Of a DNA stretch of 64,000 nucleotides, positions 12,966 through 25,195 are shown one piece after another. The stretch's first letter is position 1; the number at the start of each line of letters is the position of its first letter. The notes under the pieces are model-generated. The model worked only from the letters and a program-made list of their open reading frames with translations. It was not told where the DNA came from and made no database searches. Source of the stretch: Hyperoplus lanceolatus (lineage: Eukaryota; Chordata; Actinopteri; Uranoscopiformes; Ammodytidae); NCBI GenBank assembly GCA_026929865.2, contig CM049406.2, positions 28,993,001 through 29,057,000 on the forward strand. The letters run 5' to 3'. Both the position numbers and the translations under genes were made by a program.

Positions 12966-14504
12966 AATAATACATGTCTATTTGCTGAGGCCATAATGCA
13001 AATTGACTCTGAGCCACAATGATAGAGCTACATCTTGTTAGCATAAGTCTAATGTACAAGGTGTCACCCCAGAGGCTGGGTCTGTCACACAAGTTGACTA
13101 TCATACAGGAAGGCAAAAAAAAATGCCATAGAAAACATTTAAGAAATAATAAAATACATTTAACTACATAGAAAACTCAACCAAAAAAATGAGTCTTTCT
13201 CTAACCCCTCTTCTGTCCCGTGGATCCATGGCGTGGTTTGGGTTTATGTGCTGCTCATCTGCAACTGCAGAAAGTTGATTGCACACATATATTTCAAATA
13301 ATAATAAATGATTGTGTGAAAGAAAATGGGAGCATATGTGTTGTTACAGATGCCTTTGCGTGAATCTTAATGTTGAATTTAAACAACATTTGAACATTTC
13401 CGTAAACTACAGTGCACATCTATAAATGATTTACCTCACGCTGTTATCGGGGGCAAACATGCAACCTACATAGCTCTGCTTTTTCGAAAAACTTTTAAAG
13501 TAGCCTTGAAAAGGGACCTCGGGCGTGCATAGTCGAGATGAATTGTAATACCATATCCCGTCTCACTTTTTCCATTCTGGATTTTTAATGCTACTGCTTT
13601 TATCAAGTTGCCTGTTTCACTGTCCCCTTTGGCTACAATATCAAGGCAGGCTGCAGTTGCTCTGCTGCAACTCTCTCGGTGACATACAATCTTAGATGTC
13701 AGAGTAGCTCTCATAATGTTCAAGACAGTTTAATATACAGCAATATTACATTTACAGCTATCATCTATCACACAGTCAGCTGTATACAATAACTTTACTT
13801 TGATAGAGGATTCTATTTTATTTATAGCAGAGCAGACAGTCAAACCGGAATGAACTGTACTGTATATAACAGTTCTTTAGAGGCACTGCTAGATGTACTG
13901 CGGGTTTTGGTGAATATCGTATGTTATTGTAGTTTATTCACACGTCACCATAATATCATTGTCAACAACAATTTCTTGATACACTTTTTGGCAATGAAGG
14001 CAGCGCAAAATGGGGAACCCAGAATAAGCTACTATAAGCTTTTCAGAGGAGGCCCAAAAATGTCAAACGTATTGTAGAGAAGAATAAAATATTAAAACAC
14101 AATTCACAATAGACACAATACAGATGATCCCAATACAAGTATACTCTATAATGAACAATCATTAATCATATTCTAACTGAAGTTTTTCTTTCAGATTATC
14201 TTAAAAAAATAGATAAAATTGCCACATTTTGTGTGTTCCAAATATGTGGTCCCCTGCTCACTGCACTTAAGCTTGTGCACTTAAGCATTCGTTTTTTTTC
14301 CCTACTGTAATAGGTGTGCTGTGGACAGCAGATTGGAACAAACTCACACAATCTGTAATTTAATCTGTGAATAACCTGAAACATCATGCAGACCTTAGGA
14401 TAAATATAATAAACAGTGAGTTTTAGCAGAACAAGAGAGGAGAAAAGAGAGGCACATATGATTTGTATCTGTTAAGTCTGTCGTTCTTTTAAATGGCTGT
14501 GATA
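12966..14504. other. No recognised feature
   Basis: About 1.5 kb. A minus-strand open frame at 13466-13723 (85 codons) has no domain I recognise. No repeat ends or RNA genes found. Confidence 0.45.
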
Positions 14505-15424
14505 CAGCGGGTGAAATAAGTATTGAACACGTCACCATTTCTCAGTACATACATTTCCAAAGGGGCTATTCACTTGAAATTCACTTTTTCCTTCTGATAT
14601 GAAGACATTTAAAACCACATGCTAAGGCTATTTTCAATTAGTTACAATTTCTCTATGTGCATACCCCTTTATTAGGTTTTACATAAACCAATATAATGTT
14701 ATATGGCGTAACACATACAGTGGGTGAAATAAGTATTGAACACGTCACCATTTTCCTCAGTACATATATTTCCCAAGGTGGTATTGACATGATATTTTCA
14801 CCAGAGGGGTATACTACGAAGCGAGATTAAGGGCTGAGCGAGGTCTGTTGAGTCTAAAGCCAGAGTTTTCAGTATCATGAAAGGTGGCTCTCTTTTTACC
14901 TGGCTAGATCACCGTGGTAACAGAGGATGCACGGCTAACCTGCTCAGAGCAGTTTTTGTTTCAGAGTTTGAGCTTAAATTCGGCTCTTAGAGCGCTGCCC
15001 TTTAAGGAAACTATACATTTAGAAATCCCGCGGACCTGACAATATTGTCTGAGTGCTACATTCTCACTGAGGAAACTGTTACATCTAAACGTATTGATCA
15101 GTAAGTTAATGAACGAAACGAAGCCGTGACATTAGGCTAACAGAGTGAACTGTAACATCGCACTGGGGCTTTTTGCCACATGCATACAGTTATTGAAAAT
15201 GTAAAATAACCCACACCTATACTGTATGCAGCACCACTGATTTTACCTGGCGATCTACACACACTGGCTCTTAATAAAGCGTTCTATAAAATCACAGGTT
15301 GCAACATTATTTCACTGTAGGCTTCTTTATTTTCATCAGTAGCGATTACAGTTGGGACGTGACTGTTGACAGCTGTCACAGTTCGGACATCGTTGCAGAC
15401 TCGCAGGTTAAAGGGACTCTTACC

Positions 15425-16044
15425 GATCCTTTCTGACATGGGAGATTGAGTCCGTGGTTAAGGTGGCTCTCCAAGGGGACCTCCGGGTTGTCTGTTTGTA
15501 CCCGTTTCTGTTCGTCCTCAGGTGCTAAAGTGGGGTCACACTTCACGTTTCGCCTGTCATCCTGGAGTTTCCCGTACCCTGGGCCTGATTCAACGCCATT
15601 TCTGGTGGCCGTCCATCACTGCCGACACGCGCGAGTATGTGAAAGCGTGTACCATCTGCGCTCGTGGCAAGTCGACTCATCGCCCTCCAGCCGGGCTCCT
15701 GCATCCGCTCCCTGTGCCTGGTCGCCCATGGTCGCACATAGCTCTGGACTTTGTTACTGGATTACCACCGTCTGAAGGTAATGACACTATCCTAACGATT
15801 GTGGATCGTTTTTCCAAGGCGGTGCATTTCGTGGCCCTTCCCAAACTGCACTCGGCTGCAGAGACTGCTGAGCTGGTGGTTAACCATGTGTTTCGGATCC
15901 ATGGGATTCCCCTGGACATTGTCTTGGATCGAGGGCCTCAGTTCACCTCTCAAGTGTGGAAAGCGTTTTGCCAGGCGTTGGGGGCCTCTGTCAGTCTTTC
16001 CTCCGGCCATCACCCCCAGTCCAATGGCCAGACCGAAGGTACCC
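15425..16044 (+). mobile_element. Ty3/Gypsy retroelement fossil (integrase part)
   Basis: Reads as the integrase portion of a Ty3/Gypsy pol: an HHCC-type zinc-binding stretch (C-T-I-C), then the catalytic core with an LDFVTGLPP segment, [13 protein letters not shown] and a final QSNGQTEG block. LTRs, gag, protease, RT and RNase H are missing. It is a broken fragment nested in the Harbinger-like element and stops at the (TA)n tract. The clear sequence suggests fairly recent age. Confidence 0.85.
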
Positions 16045-16046
16045 CA

Positions 16047-16057
<11 letters not shown>

Positions 16058-16127
<70 letters not shown>
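16058..16127. repeat. (TA)n microsatellite, ~70 bp
   Basis: Pure TA tract marking the right edge of the Gypsy fossil. Confidence 0.97.
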
Positions 16128-16130
<3 letters not shown>

Positions 16131-16919
16131 CTAAATGGTATAGTGTTTAAATCCGAGTTCAACGTTTCTTTGTTTTATAATGTCACGTTACGCACTGCGA
16201 GAACGATCGGCAAGATAAATAAATCATTTCCATGCTGGCAGCATTCCACTCTCCTTAGCCTATTTGCAGTAAGAGTTTTTTTCGGCTTTCTGTTTTCTGC
16301 TGTAATAATTCAGACTGACAAACTCTTCCTCTTGAATGAAGTTGGCGACACACTTTTGTTTTACTCAGCTGCTCACAATCAGTCCGTTTGTGTAAAGTTA
16401 GCGGCACAAGATCAGTCCAGTCTGTGCGGAAGCAGGAGTCAAATGACGGGCAAACTCCCCTTTCATGGGGACGCGCACAGAGCCTGAAGCTGAAACCCTC
16501 GTTCAACATAAGAGGTTGATAACTGCCTTCGTGATACCGGTTAGCTCTGAGCGAGGGTATGTGTTATGTTGAACCAGATCAAAAAAAGAGCCTGGCTCTG
16601 TTGAGTTTGCTTTGTAGTATACTCCTCAGGTAACAACCCAAGTAATCCATACATACAAAGAAACCAAAACAAATACGTTCACAAATTAAGTAATATGTAA
16701 TAAGGTGAAATGACACAGGGAAAAAGTATTGAACACATTAAGAAAGGGAGGTGCAAAAAGGCATGGAAAGCCAAGACAACAATTGACGTCTATCAGTAAT
16801 TAAAAATCAATCAAAAATCCAGCCCCTTTTCAGTGCAAATAATATCAGCTGGTTCAGTCCCAACTGATGGCCTACAAAAAGGTATCATTTCCCAGGTGTC
16901 ACACAAGACACATCTCATG

Positions 16920-17904
16920 ATGGGTAAAAGCAAAGAGCTGTCTCAAGACCATCACAACCTGATTGTTGCAAGACATAAAGATGGCATTGGTTACAGGCTC
17001 ATTTCTAAGCGTTTGAATGTTCCAGTGAGGACTGTTAAAGCCATAATACGGAAGTGGAAAGACTATCATTTCACCATAAATGTGCCTCTTATCAGGTGCT
17101 CCTCACAAGATTTCTGACAGGGGTGAAAAGAATGATAAGAAAAGTTGTCCAAGAGCCAAGGACAACTTGTGGAGAGCTTCAAAAAGACCTGGAATTAGCA
17201 GGTACTGTTGTCTCAAAGAAAAAGTAAGTAATGCCATGGCCTGTATGCACGCTCACAACGCAAGACTCCATTGCTGAAAAAAAAGCATGTTGAAGCTTGT
17301 TTAAAGTTTGCTGCACAACATTTTGAAAAGCCAGCGAAATACTGGGAGAATATAGTGTGGTCAGATGAGAGCAAAATTTAAGAGTTTGGTTGTCATAATA
17401 CACACCATGTTTGGAGGAGAAATAGCACTGCACATCACCCTAAAAACACCATATCAACAGTGAAGTTTGGAGGTTCGGAACATCATGGTGTGGGGCTGCT
17501 TTTCAGCAAATGGTAGAGGCAATCTTATCGAGACATTCTTGACCAAAATCTGCTGCCATCTACCAGGATGATGAAACGAGTGTGGACATTTCAGCAAGAC
17601 AACGATCAAACACACAGCCAAGGAAACTCTCACTTGGTTTCAAAAAAAGGAAATAAAGCTGCTAGAATGGCCCAGCCAATCACCTGACTTAAATCCCACT
17701 GAACATCTATGGAAAGAACTGAAGATCAAGATTCATTAAAGAGGCCCACGGAACCTTTTAGATTTGAAGACTGTTAGAGTGGAAGTATGGTCCAAAATCA
17801 CAACAGAGCAATGCATGAGACTAGTCTCTCCATACAGGAGGTGTCTTAAAGCTGTCAATACCAAAAAAAAGCTTTTGTACAAAGTATTAAATAAATATCA
17901 TTGA
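16920..17904 (+). pseudogene. Tc1 transposase, dead copy
   Basis: Starts MGKSKELSQDHHNLIVA, the standard opening of fish Tc1 transposases. The paired helix-turn-helix part (GIGYRLISKRLNVPVRTV, then IIRKWKDY) follows. Further blocks appear in other frames: KISDRG, VVQEPRTTCGELQKDLELA, RMHAHNARLHC, WSDESK (second catalytic region), VWTFQQDND, and the C-terminal LLYKVLNKYH before a stop. Full length would be about 330 residues, so the gene spans its normal length but is broken by several frame changes and in-frame stops, starting after FTINVPLIR. It cuts and rejoins DNA at TA sites in living copies; this one cannot be translated whole. Confidence 0.9.
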
Positions 17905-18245
17905 GCGTGTTCAATACTTTTTCCCTGTGTCATTTCACATTATTACAGATAACGTAATTTCTGAACTTATTTGTTTTGGTATCTTTGTATGTATGGATTA
18001 ATTGGGTTGTTATCAACATCTGGTGAAAATATCATGTCAATAGCACCTTGGGAAATATATCTACTGAGGAAAATGGTGACGTGTTCAATACTTATTTCAC
18101 CCGCTGTATGTGTTACGCCATATAACATTATATTGGTTTATGTAAAACCTAATAAAGGGGTAAGCACATAGAGACATTGTAACTAATTGAAAATAGCCTA
18201 AGCATGTTGTTTTAAATGTCTTCATATCAGAAGGAAGAAAATCAC

Positions 18246-19695
18246 ATTTGACCAAGTAATAGAATATACAGATATATGCAAATCACCGGCATTGGTTTCC
18301 ACTGGGAGTACATTAGATTAATGCCGGGGTTTATCGTGGGTTTCTGTTTACTAAAGGGAATTGTGATTAAAACCTGCATTCCTGCAAACAATCTCAAGTC
18401 CTATTCAAAAACGGATTAGTTTGGTACTCAATGTAAAGCCCAGTAATCCCCAACTCCATGTTCCAAACATGTATGCTTGTGTACAGTAATCATGTGATAA
18501 ATGGCCATTGTCACTTGTCATAGCAGGACACAAAGCCAAACACAGCAGGAAACAGTGATATGTAGGGTTATTAAATTGGCGCCCATGTCAGTGTGTTCAC
18601 TATCAAGGCCTTTGCAGACCAAAGTGGAAAGAAGCCATTATGATGGTATTGCTACACGCTCATTAAATTATTTGCCATGACAGAATTAAGCTGCGTTCAT
18701 ATGGATTCAGGCCATCTTGAGATGCATCACAGACATTAAAAGAAAGAAAGTGGATAAGAAACTCTAAGTAAAGCCAAATCTGAAAAAAGAGATAAACTCT
18801 GTACACTTCACAACTTCTGAAACCTGCAGCAGCTTGAGACCCATAATAAGAGTGTTGAGTCACCATCAACACTTCCACCCACTAAAAGCTCTGACAGGGG
18901 GTCACTCTATCATCCCTGTACGTGTTTTGAACACAGATGTTTAAACAGTCTACACTGACATTTATTTGCAACTTACCACCTGTGGTTGTGACTAGAAAAC
19001 TCTAGATGCTACAGTGTGATGGCCTTTCACATAAAGAAAACACATGATTAATTCTGATGTAGAAATATTGATTAGTGCCGCTTTAAAGCAATGTTTTTGG
19101 CCTAAATGAGACTTTGACATAAAAAAATAAGTATTTTGAACTTGAAATTATTATGTTTGAGTGTGAAAGAAAGCCCCAATACTAAATGTTTTTCTTATTG
19201 CAGTTCGCTAAGCCTTTGTCAACAGTGATTGTGAAACACCAAAGTGAAGACAGCATGTTCACAAAGCTGTCAGCAGAGGCAACAGTGTTAATTAGACCCC
19301 TGCTACTGTAGATCAGTTCAGCCAGTCACAGTGTTGAAGAAAAAAGTATCAGTATAAACCTCTTAACTTTCGTCAAAGTTATGAGTTAGATATTGTTTTG
19401 TTTTGCCTTTGACATAATTCCAGCTAGAGGGGTGAGCTCCATCAACAAAGGAGGATGAATCATTTTTTCTTGATGTTTCGCAAAGGAAAAAGTTAAAAAC
19501 ACAAAACGCAGGCCAAAGGGCACCAAAGTGGTAAGAAAAGGCCAGCATATGAGGAACACTGAACAAGATAAGTGATTTGCAAAAGATGTGGAGTAAAATA
19601 AACACCTTTTTATATGTTTCTTAGTACTGTAGTTGCTCCTGGGGAAATATAAACCACACATTTTTTGAAGTAAAAGTTGACAAAAAGTATGATAG
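18246..19695. other. No recognised feature
   Basis: About 1.45 kb of AT-rich sequence. Small minus-strand frames at 18663-18878 and 19363-19661 show no known domain. Confidence 0.5.
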
Positions 19696-19699
19696 TGTG

Positions 19700-21060
19700 C
19701 TCGGGTGCTACGTCGCCCCGACCGGTTGCTTACTTCGATTTAATTGACAGTGAGCGGCTTGGGGTCCAAGCCTCAGCCACAGTATTTTGTAGCATCGCCT
19801 AGAGCGGTGCATAGGCTACTTAATTTGCTCGTCAAGTGGGCGGCTTCGGGTCAGAAGTCGCTTTCACTGTTGTATTTGAGCTGTGTCGCACCAGTCGTGT
19901 GCTCTCACCTAAGCCTTGCGTTGCATAGCTTACTTTATATGCTTAGCCAGTGGGTGAGCCGTGCCACACACTAGTATGCTGTTGTATACACTGTATGCTG
20001 CTGTATTGCTCGCCGGTGGGCTAATTAGTTTCCTAAATCGCCTTCACCGTGTTATTTTAGCCGTGTCACACTGTTGCACGTGTGTAGGCTGCTGTAGTGT
20101 GTCGCCAGTTGGCAGCTTAGTTTCACACCGCTGTATTATTATAGCCGTGTCGCACCGTTGCACGGTAGCTCGCGCCTTAGCCTGGTTGCATAGGCTACTT
20201 TATTTGCTCGCCAGTGAACGTCTTGGGATCCAAGTGTTGCTGTCACTGTGTTATTTAAGGCGCATTGTTGCTCGGGTGTGCTCTCCTAGCCTTCGTTGAT
20301 TTGCTCTCCAGTGGGCGGCTGGGGTTACCTAGAGCCGCTGACACTGCCAGGGGACTACTACAGATAGAGAATTTTTAACTCATGTATGATCTCTCATGTG
20401 TTTTATTAATTTGCACTGTCCCCTTCTTAAATAAACTGAATTCTATTGAACTGTGTTATTTAGGGGGTTGCATTGTTGCTTGGGTGCGATCTCGTCTAAA
20501 GCTCGATTGCCTAGCCTACTGTAAATTGCTTGCCAGTGGGCGGCATAGTTTTACACCGTCACTGTATTATTCTTGTGGTGTTGCAACGTGGCTCGGTTGC
20601 TCTTGCCTGAAGCCCGGTTGCAGGCATTATTTACTTGCCAGTAAGCGGCTTATTTGCGCCACGTTACACCGTTGCGCTTGTGTGCGAAGCCTGCTGTAAT
20701 TATGCTCGCCAGTGGGCAGCATAGTTTTACACCGCCACTGTATTATTCTAGCGGTGTCGCACCGTGGCTCGGTTGCACTCGCCTAAAGCCCGGTTGCATA
20801 CATTAGTTGCTAGCCAGTGAGCGTCTTATGTTTCCAAAGGTCGCCTTCACTGTGTTATTGTAGCTGTCATACAGTTGTCGTGTCTGCGCAGGCTACTGTA
20901 TTTCCTCGCAAGCGGGCGGCATAGTTTTACACCGCCACTGTATTATTCTAGCGGTGTCGCACCGTGGCTCGGTTGCTCTCGCCTGAAGCCCGGTTGCACA
21001 CCTTTAACAGATGCATATTTTAATTGGCTCGACAATGGGCAGCTTAGGCCTTGAGTAGGC
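19700..21060. repeat. Degenerate minisatellite, ~180-200-bp unit
   Basis: Repeated blocks such as GCCAGTGGGCGGC, ACTGTATTATTCTAGCGG and CGCACCGTGGCTCGGTTGC recur many times. The clearest units begin near 20556, 20738 and 20937. Earlier units are more diverged. A short AT-rich piece with an AAATAAACTGAATTC tail (about 20360-20455) is inserted. The array ends just upstream of the DIRS coding region and may be its leader. Confidence 0.75.
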
Positions 21061-21099
21061 TACTAATTCATTTAGCCTAGCCTGCTAAATTGCTGACAT

Positions 21100-24000
21100 G
21101 CTAAACAACCATAATTGTGACGCCTTCATGGCCTCCCTACAGTGGAGAATGGCCATGACAAGTGCCCTGCAGGTCTCGGGGTGAGCACCTGAGGGAAGCA
21201 CTGTCAGATAACCCATGCATGAACCGTAGTTTCATGCCTCAGGCACTGAGGCTTGCTAGGTAGAAGCTCTCCTGCTAGCCTCCAACCAGCTCAGGGTACC
21301 AGCGGCAGTGAGTAGCCTTGCGGCTGTGCATCCTTCCTACTCAGGGGATGACATGCTGTCCACAGCTGCGTCCTGTAAGGTTATACAGGTGGGCAGCTCG
21401 GCTAGAGGGTCAGTGTCCGTCCGTGACTTGCAAAGTTTTGGGTTAGATGAAGCTCGGGTTTCATCTGCACCTGTGAATGCCTTTTTTACTCCGCAGAGCT
21501 CCGTAGATGCTGGCCAGATTTAAGGGCTCTCCCATCACACTAGTGACAGCAGAGCTCTGGCAGCCATGCACAATGCTGATAGTTAGGGCTTGGACTGGTT
21601 AGCTCCGATTGAGCCTGCTATAGCATCCCTGGTTGTCTCCCCAGACGAAGCTCTGAGAACCGATGTGTGCTGCCCTCGGCCCCAGTGCCAGATTACATAC
21701 GACCTCCTTACTAGGAGTTACGACATTGCTGCCCGTGTGGGACGTCTTGGGAATTTGCTTTCTCACAAAGGCCTGGCTTGGTCGCAAACCATACAGGGGT
21801 CAGGTGCTGGTCACTCAGCACGGACCCTCAGTGATGCGTCACTGCGGACTTTGCATTATGACTAAGGGAGCTAGGCAGGTTGATGCCAACTGTGCGTCCC
21901 AGTCGGAGGTGTGTCGACAGACCCTCCGTTCTCTTCCAGTGATCCCAGGCCGCACGCTTCAGGCCCCGGTGCGAAGTGTTCAGGTTGACCAGGCTAGACA
22001 GTAGTTGCACGCTGCGCCGTGCGCCTCTGCCTAATTCCAGGCCGGGAACCTCTGTGGTACCCCGTGCCAATATCTTCAACCACGTCCAGGTGGGCAATCA
22101 AGTGGCCAGTGCTTCTCAGCACATTCTGAACAGCGCCGTAACCCCGCGCTACGGTCGGCATTTCAGGCGCCAGGAAGTCGGCGTCCAGCCTCCGCCCACC
22201 TCCAGAGTCCCTGGGGGTGCTACTCGATGCTCGGTAAGTTCTACTCAACCTAATTTCAGGTACCAAGGAAGTGGGGCGGGTTCGTCCCATTCTGGACTAA
22301 GAGGGTATAATCAGTGCCTCACGGTTCTTCCTTTCCACATGCTGCGTGTTGCAGGTGGCCTCCAGTCTATCGCTCAGGCGGACTGGGTTGTGTCAATAGC
22401 CCTGAAGGACGCTACTTTAAGGTCCCTACTGCCCAATGCCACAGGTAGTCCCCCCCTTTTGCATTTCTGGGCAAGGTGCATTTCAGGGTTCTTCCTTTGG
22501 GCCGTCCCTGGCTCTGCGTATATTAAACAGTGTGTGGCAGCATCCCTGTCGCCATCACAGAACAGCGGTACGGTGTACTGCCATACCTAGACTACTGGTT
22601 GATCATTTCGCCCAACTCAGGAGCAGGCGGTCAGGGACACAGCCACGCTCCTTAGCCAGCCGGGAACAGGCTTGGCCTTACGATCAATCTTACAAAGGGC
22701 AACCTTACACCATGTGTTGGGTTGTGATTTATTTGGGGCTGGTGCTTGACTCGGCGGCCATACAAGCCTGCCTTTCTCCAGAGCACGTAGCTACCATTTG
22801 GCAGCTATTACAGCACTTCATGCAAGGGAAGAGGCTGTACTCCAGCAGCCTCTTCCTTTGACTGATAAGTATGCTGACCTCGGCATCCACAAGGGTCCGA
22901 CTAGGCCTTCTCAAAGTGACTTCTCTTCAGATCTGGGCGAAAGGTCTCCACTTGAACCTCAAGTGGCAGAGACGCAAGATGGTCAGGGTGTCTGGGCAGT
23001 GCCTTCGGGCCCTCAGACCCTGGAGAGAGAGGGCATCGCTGATTGCAGGGTCGCCCTTAGGGAGGAATCTCCCGGTGTGAGTTTGTAGAGACAGACGCCT
23101 CCTTGTCAGACTGGGACGCAGACTTTTAGTGCAGGACTGTCGTAGGCCAGTGGGATGCCCTGCAGAGACTGGAGCACGTTATGGGCTGGAACTCCTTGCA
23201 GGGTTAGCACTCAGGCTTCAACCACCAGGTGGGCACCAGATCGGAGCAGGGCCTGCGGGTTACCTAAGGGCTCCTTATGGGGGTGCCCCACCATTATCTA
23301 AGCTTTCCAGGTGTCTGGAACACAGCGATAGACCTTCTCTCTCGCCAAGGGCCACCCCCCGGGGAGTGGAGACTCCATCCGGAGGTGGTAGGCATGATTG
23401 GGACAAGTATGGCAGGGCAGTGGCATATCTCTTTGCTTCCGAAGAGAAGACCCACTGTCCCCCTTGGTTCTCCTAGAGTGGAGAGGACCAGTCCCCTAAG
23501 ACAGAAGGCTCTGGCTAATGCTTGGCCAGTCAGCCTGCTTTATGCATTTCCTCTAATTCTGTTTTTACTGGTCCAGCCTACAGCCTAGGTTTGGTGGCTC
23601 CACATGGGCCAGGAAGGCCATGGTTCCCAGCGTTACTAAAACTCCTCAAAGGAGACCCTGGGTGCCTTCCAGAGAGACAGGAACTTCTGTCTCAGGTGGC
23701 CATACGACATGTAGGGCACCCGAACTCGGGGCGCCTGCAGCTGGGCGTGTGGCTCCTGATAGCCAGGACCCACTGTTGACGTATTGCGACCAGTCAGAGG
23801 TCCAGACCTGTTTTAAGTTCAGGGGCACTCTCCGCTATATGGCTCTATGCAAAAAGGTGGAAGTTGTTTGCACAGTAGTGCATGGCACATGGTGAAGCCC
23901 AAGGGACTTGCTCATTGAGAGTGATACTACACTTTCTGCAGTCTGTGTGGGCAACAGGAGAGCTGCTTCCACCCTGCGCATTTATGTGACTGCGATATCG

Positions 24001-25195
24001 GCCGCACATGCAAGGGTGGATAACCAGACAGTAGGGTCCCACTACCTAGTCAGGCAGTTACTGAAGGGAGGCCAGAGGCTTCATTCAGCCACCACGACCC
24101 CTGAGGGCACCATCACGGGACTTGCAAGTAGTCTTGAGGGCCTTAGGTCTACCCCCATTTGAGCCGCTGAGTCAGGCAGACCTGACGCGGCTGTCTATAA
24201 AGACGGCATTCGTCCTTGCCATTGCGACTGTAAACGGTCGGTGACCTCCATACCTTGTCAGTGAGCCAGGCGCGCTTGCGCTGGCATGTAGAAGGGTCAG
24301 GAGTGGTGCTCTCGCCAAATCCATCCTTCCTATCCAAACGATTGTCTCCCCACTATGTAAACCAATCGATCGAGTTGGCTTCTTTTAATCTCCTGGGCTC
24401 ACCAGGGGGTGCAGAAAGAATGTCAGACCCACTGTGCCCGGTGAGGGCGCTTAGGGCATATGTTGTGGCAATAACCAGCTTGCATAAGACAAATAACCTC
24501 TTTGTCTGCTATGGGAGCTGCAGGAAGGGGGCTGCCCTGTCCAAACAGAGACACTCCCACTGGCTTGTGGATGTGGTCTGTGAATGCATAGAGCGCAGGG
24601 GCTCCCCAGGCCTTGGCCGTTGAGTGCCACTTTACCAGGGATATGGCTACATCTTGGGCTGCCTTGAAGCGGGTTCCACGTCAGGACATTTGTGCCTCGG
24701 CTACATGGTCTTCATCATGTACGTTTGCGCGGCTCTACAGAGTAAACACACAGTAGTGTTTCTGCTCCTCATCCTGTGGGATGGCGGCTGTCTTGTTGAC
24801 GGCTGTAAGCCCTTAATTGATGAGTACTCTTTGTGACCTTTCTGGTATAAGTCATCCAGTGCTGAAAGCACCGCCTCCGGCGGTCAGTAGGAACGAAATA
24901 GAACGATAGTTACGTATGTAACTACGGTTCTATGAGTTCCGGATGACCGCCAGAGTTCTCTGTCACTCAGACTTCTCAGATACCGCGAGAAGATCCAGTT
25001 GGAACAGATCCTAGAGTGACTTCCGGAATATATACATATTATCGGGTCACCCAAGGGTCACAGGTGACTTTTTTGGTATAAGATCTCGGCCTGCGCATGC
25101 GCGCGATGGAACATCCAGTGCTGAATGCACCGCCTCTGGCGGTCATCCGGAACTCATAGAACCATAGTTACATACGTAACTATCGTTTTGCAGTA
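21100..25195 (+). mobile_element. DIRS-type retroelement fossil
   Basis: Parts in order: a gag-like region (21100-22300), reverse transcriptase (about 22300-22860, with VVIYLGLVLDSAA typical of fish DIRS), RNase H (about 22870-23480) and a tyrosine recombinase (about 23780-24620, with LCPVRALRAYV and a LFVCYG segment). The terminal inverted repeat and its internal complement follow at 24906-25190. DIRS elements integrate with a tyrosine recombinase instead of a DDE integrase. The copy is broken many times and no left inverted repeat was found, so the 5' end is lost or replaced by the minisatellite. Confidence 0.85.
24906..25190. repeat. DIRS terminal inverted repeat region
   Basis: GATAGTTACGTATGTAACTA followed by GGTTCTATGAGTTCCGG (24913-24950) reappears inverted at about 25126-25190. 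This is the inverted-terminal and complementary-region layout expected at the right end of DIRS elements. Confidence 0.8.

Larger units (their letters stand above)
14805..16626. mobile_element. Harbinger-like non-autonomous element, TSD CAG
   Basis: Ends AGGGGTATACTACGAAGC and inverted GCTTTGTAGTATACTCCT lie between two CAG trinucleotides (14802-14804 and 16627-16629), consistent with a 3-bp target duplication inside the Tc1 arm. The Tc1 arm sequence resumes directly after it, confirming the insertion. The interior has no transposase but contains a Ty3/Gypsy fossil and a (TA)n tract. Confidence 0.75.
14505..18245 (+). mobile_element. Tc1/mariner element with layered IR/DR ends
   Basis: The core copy runs from CAGTGGGTGAAATAAG (14721) to its inverted match CTTATTTCACCCGCTG (ending ~18106), flanked by TA. 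An inner direct repeat GGGAAAAAGTATTGAACAC lies at ~16714 and inverted at ~17910, the IR/DR layout of the Tc1 group. Outside this lie a further pair of inverted arms of ~145 bp (14575-14720 and 18107-18240, about 95% alike). The left arm is preceded by a third repeat CAGCGGGTGAAATAAG at 14505 after TA. The right outer repeat is missing. The element is split by a Harbinger-like insertion at 14805-16626. Confidence 0.85.
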
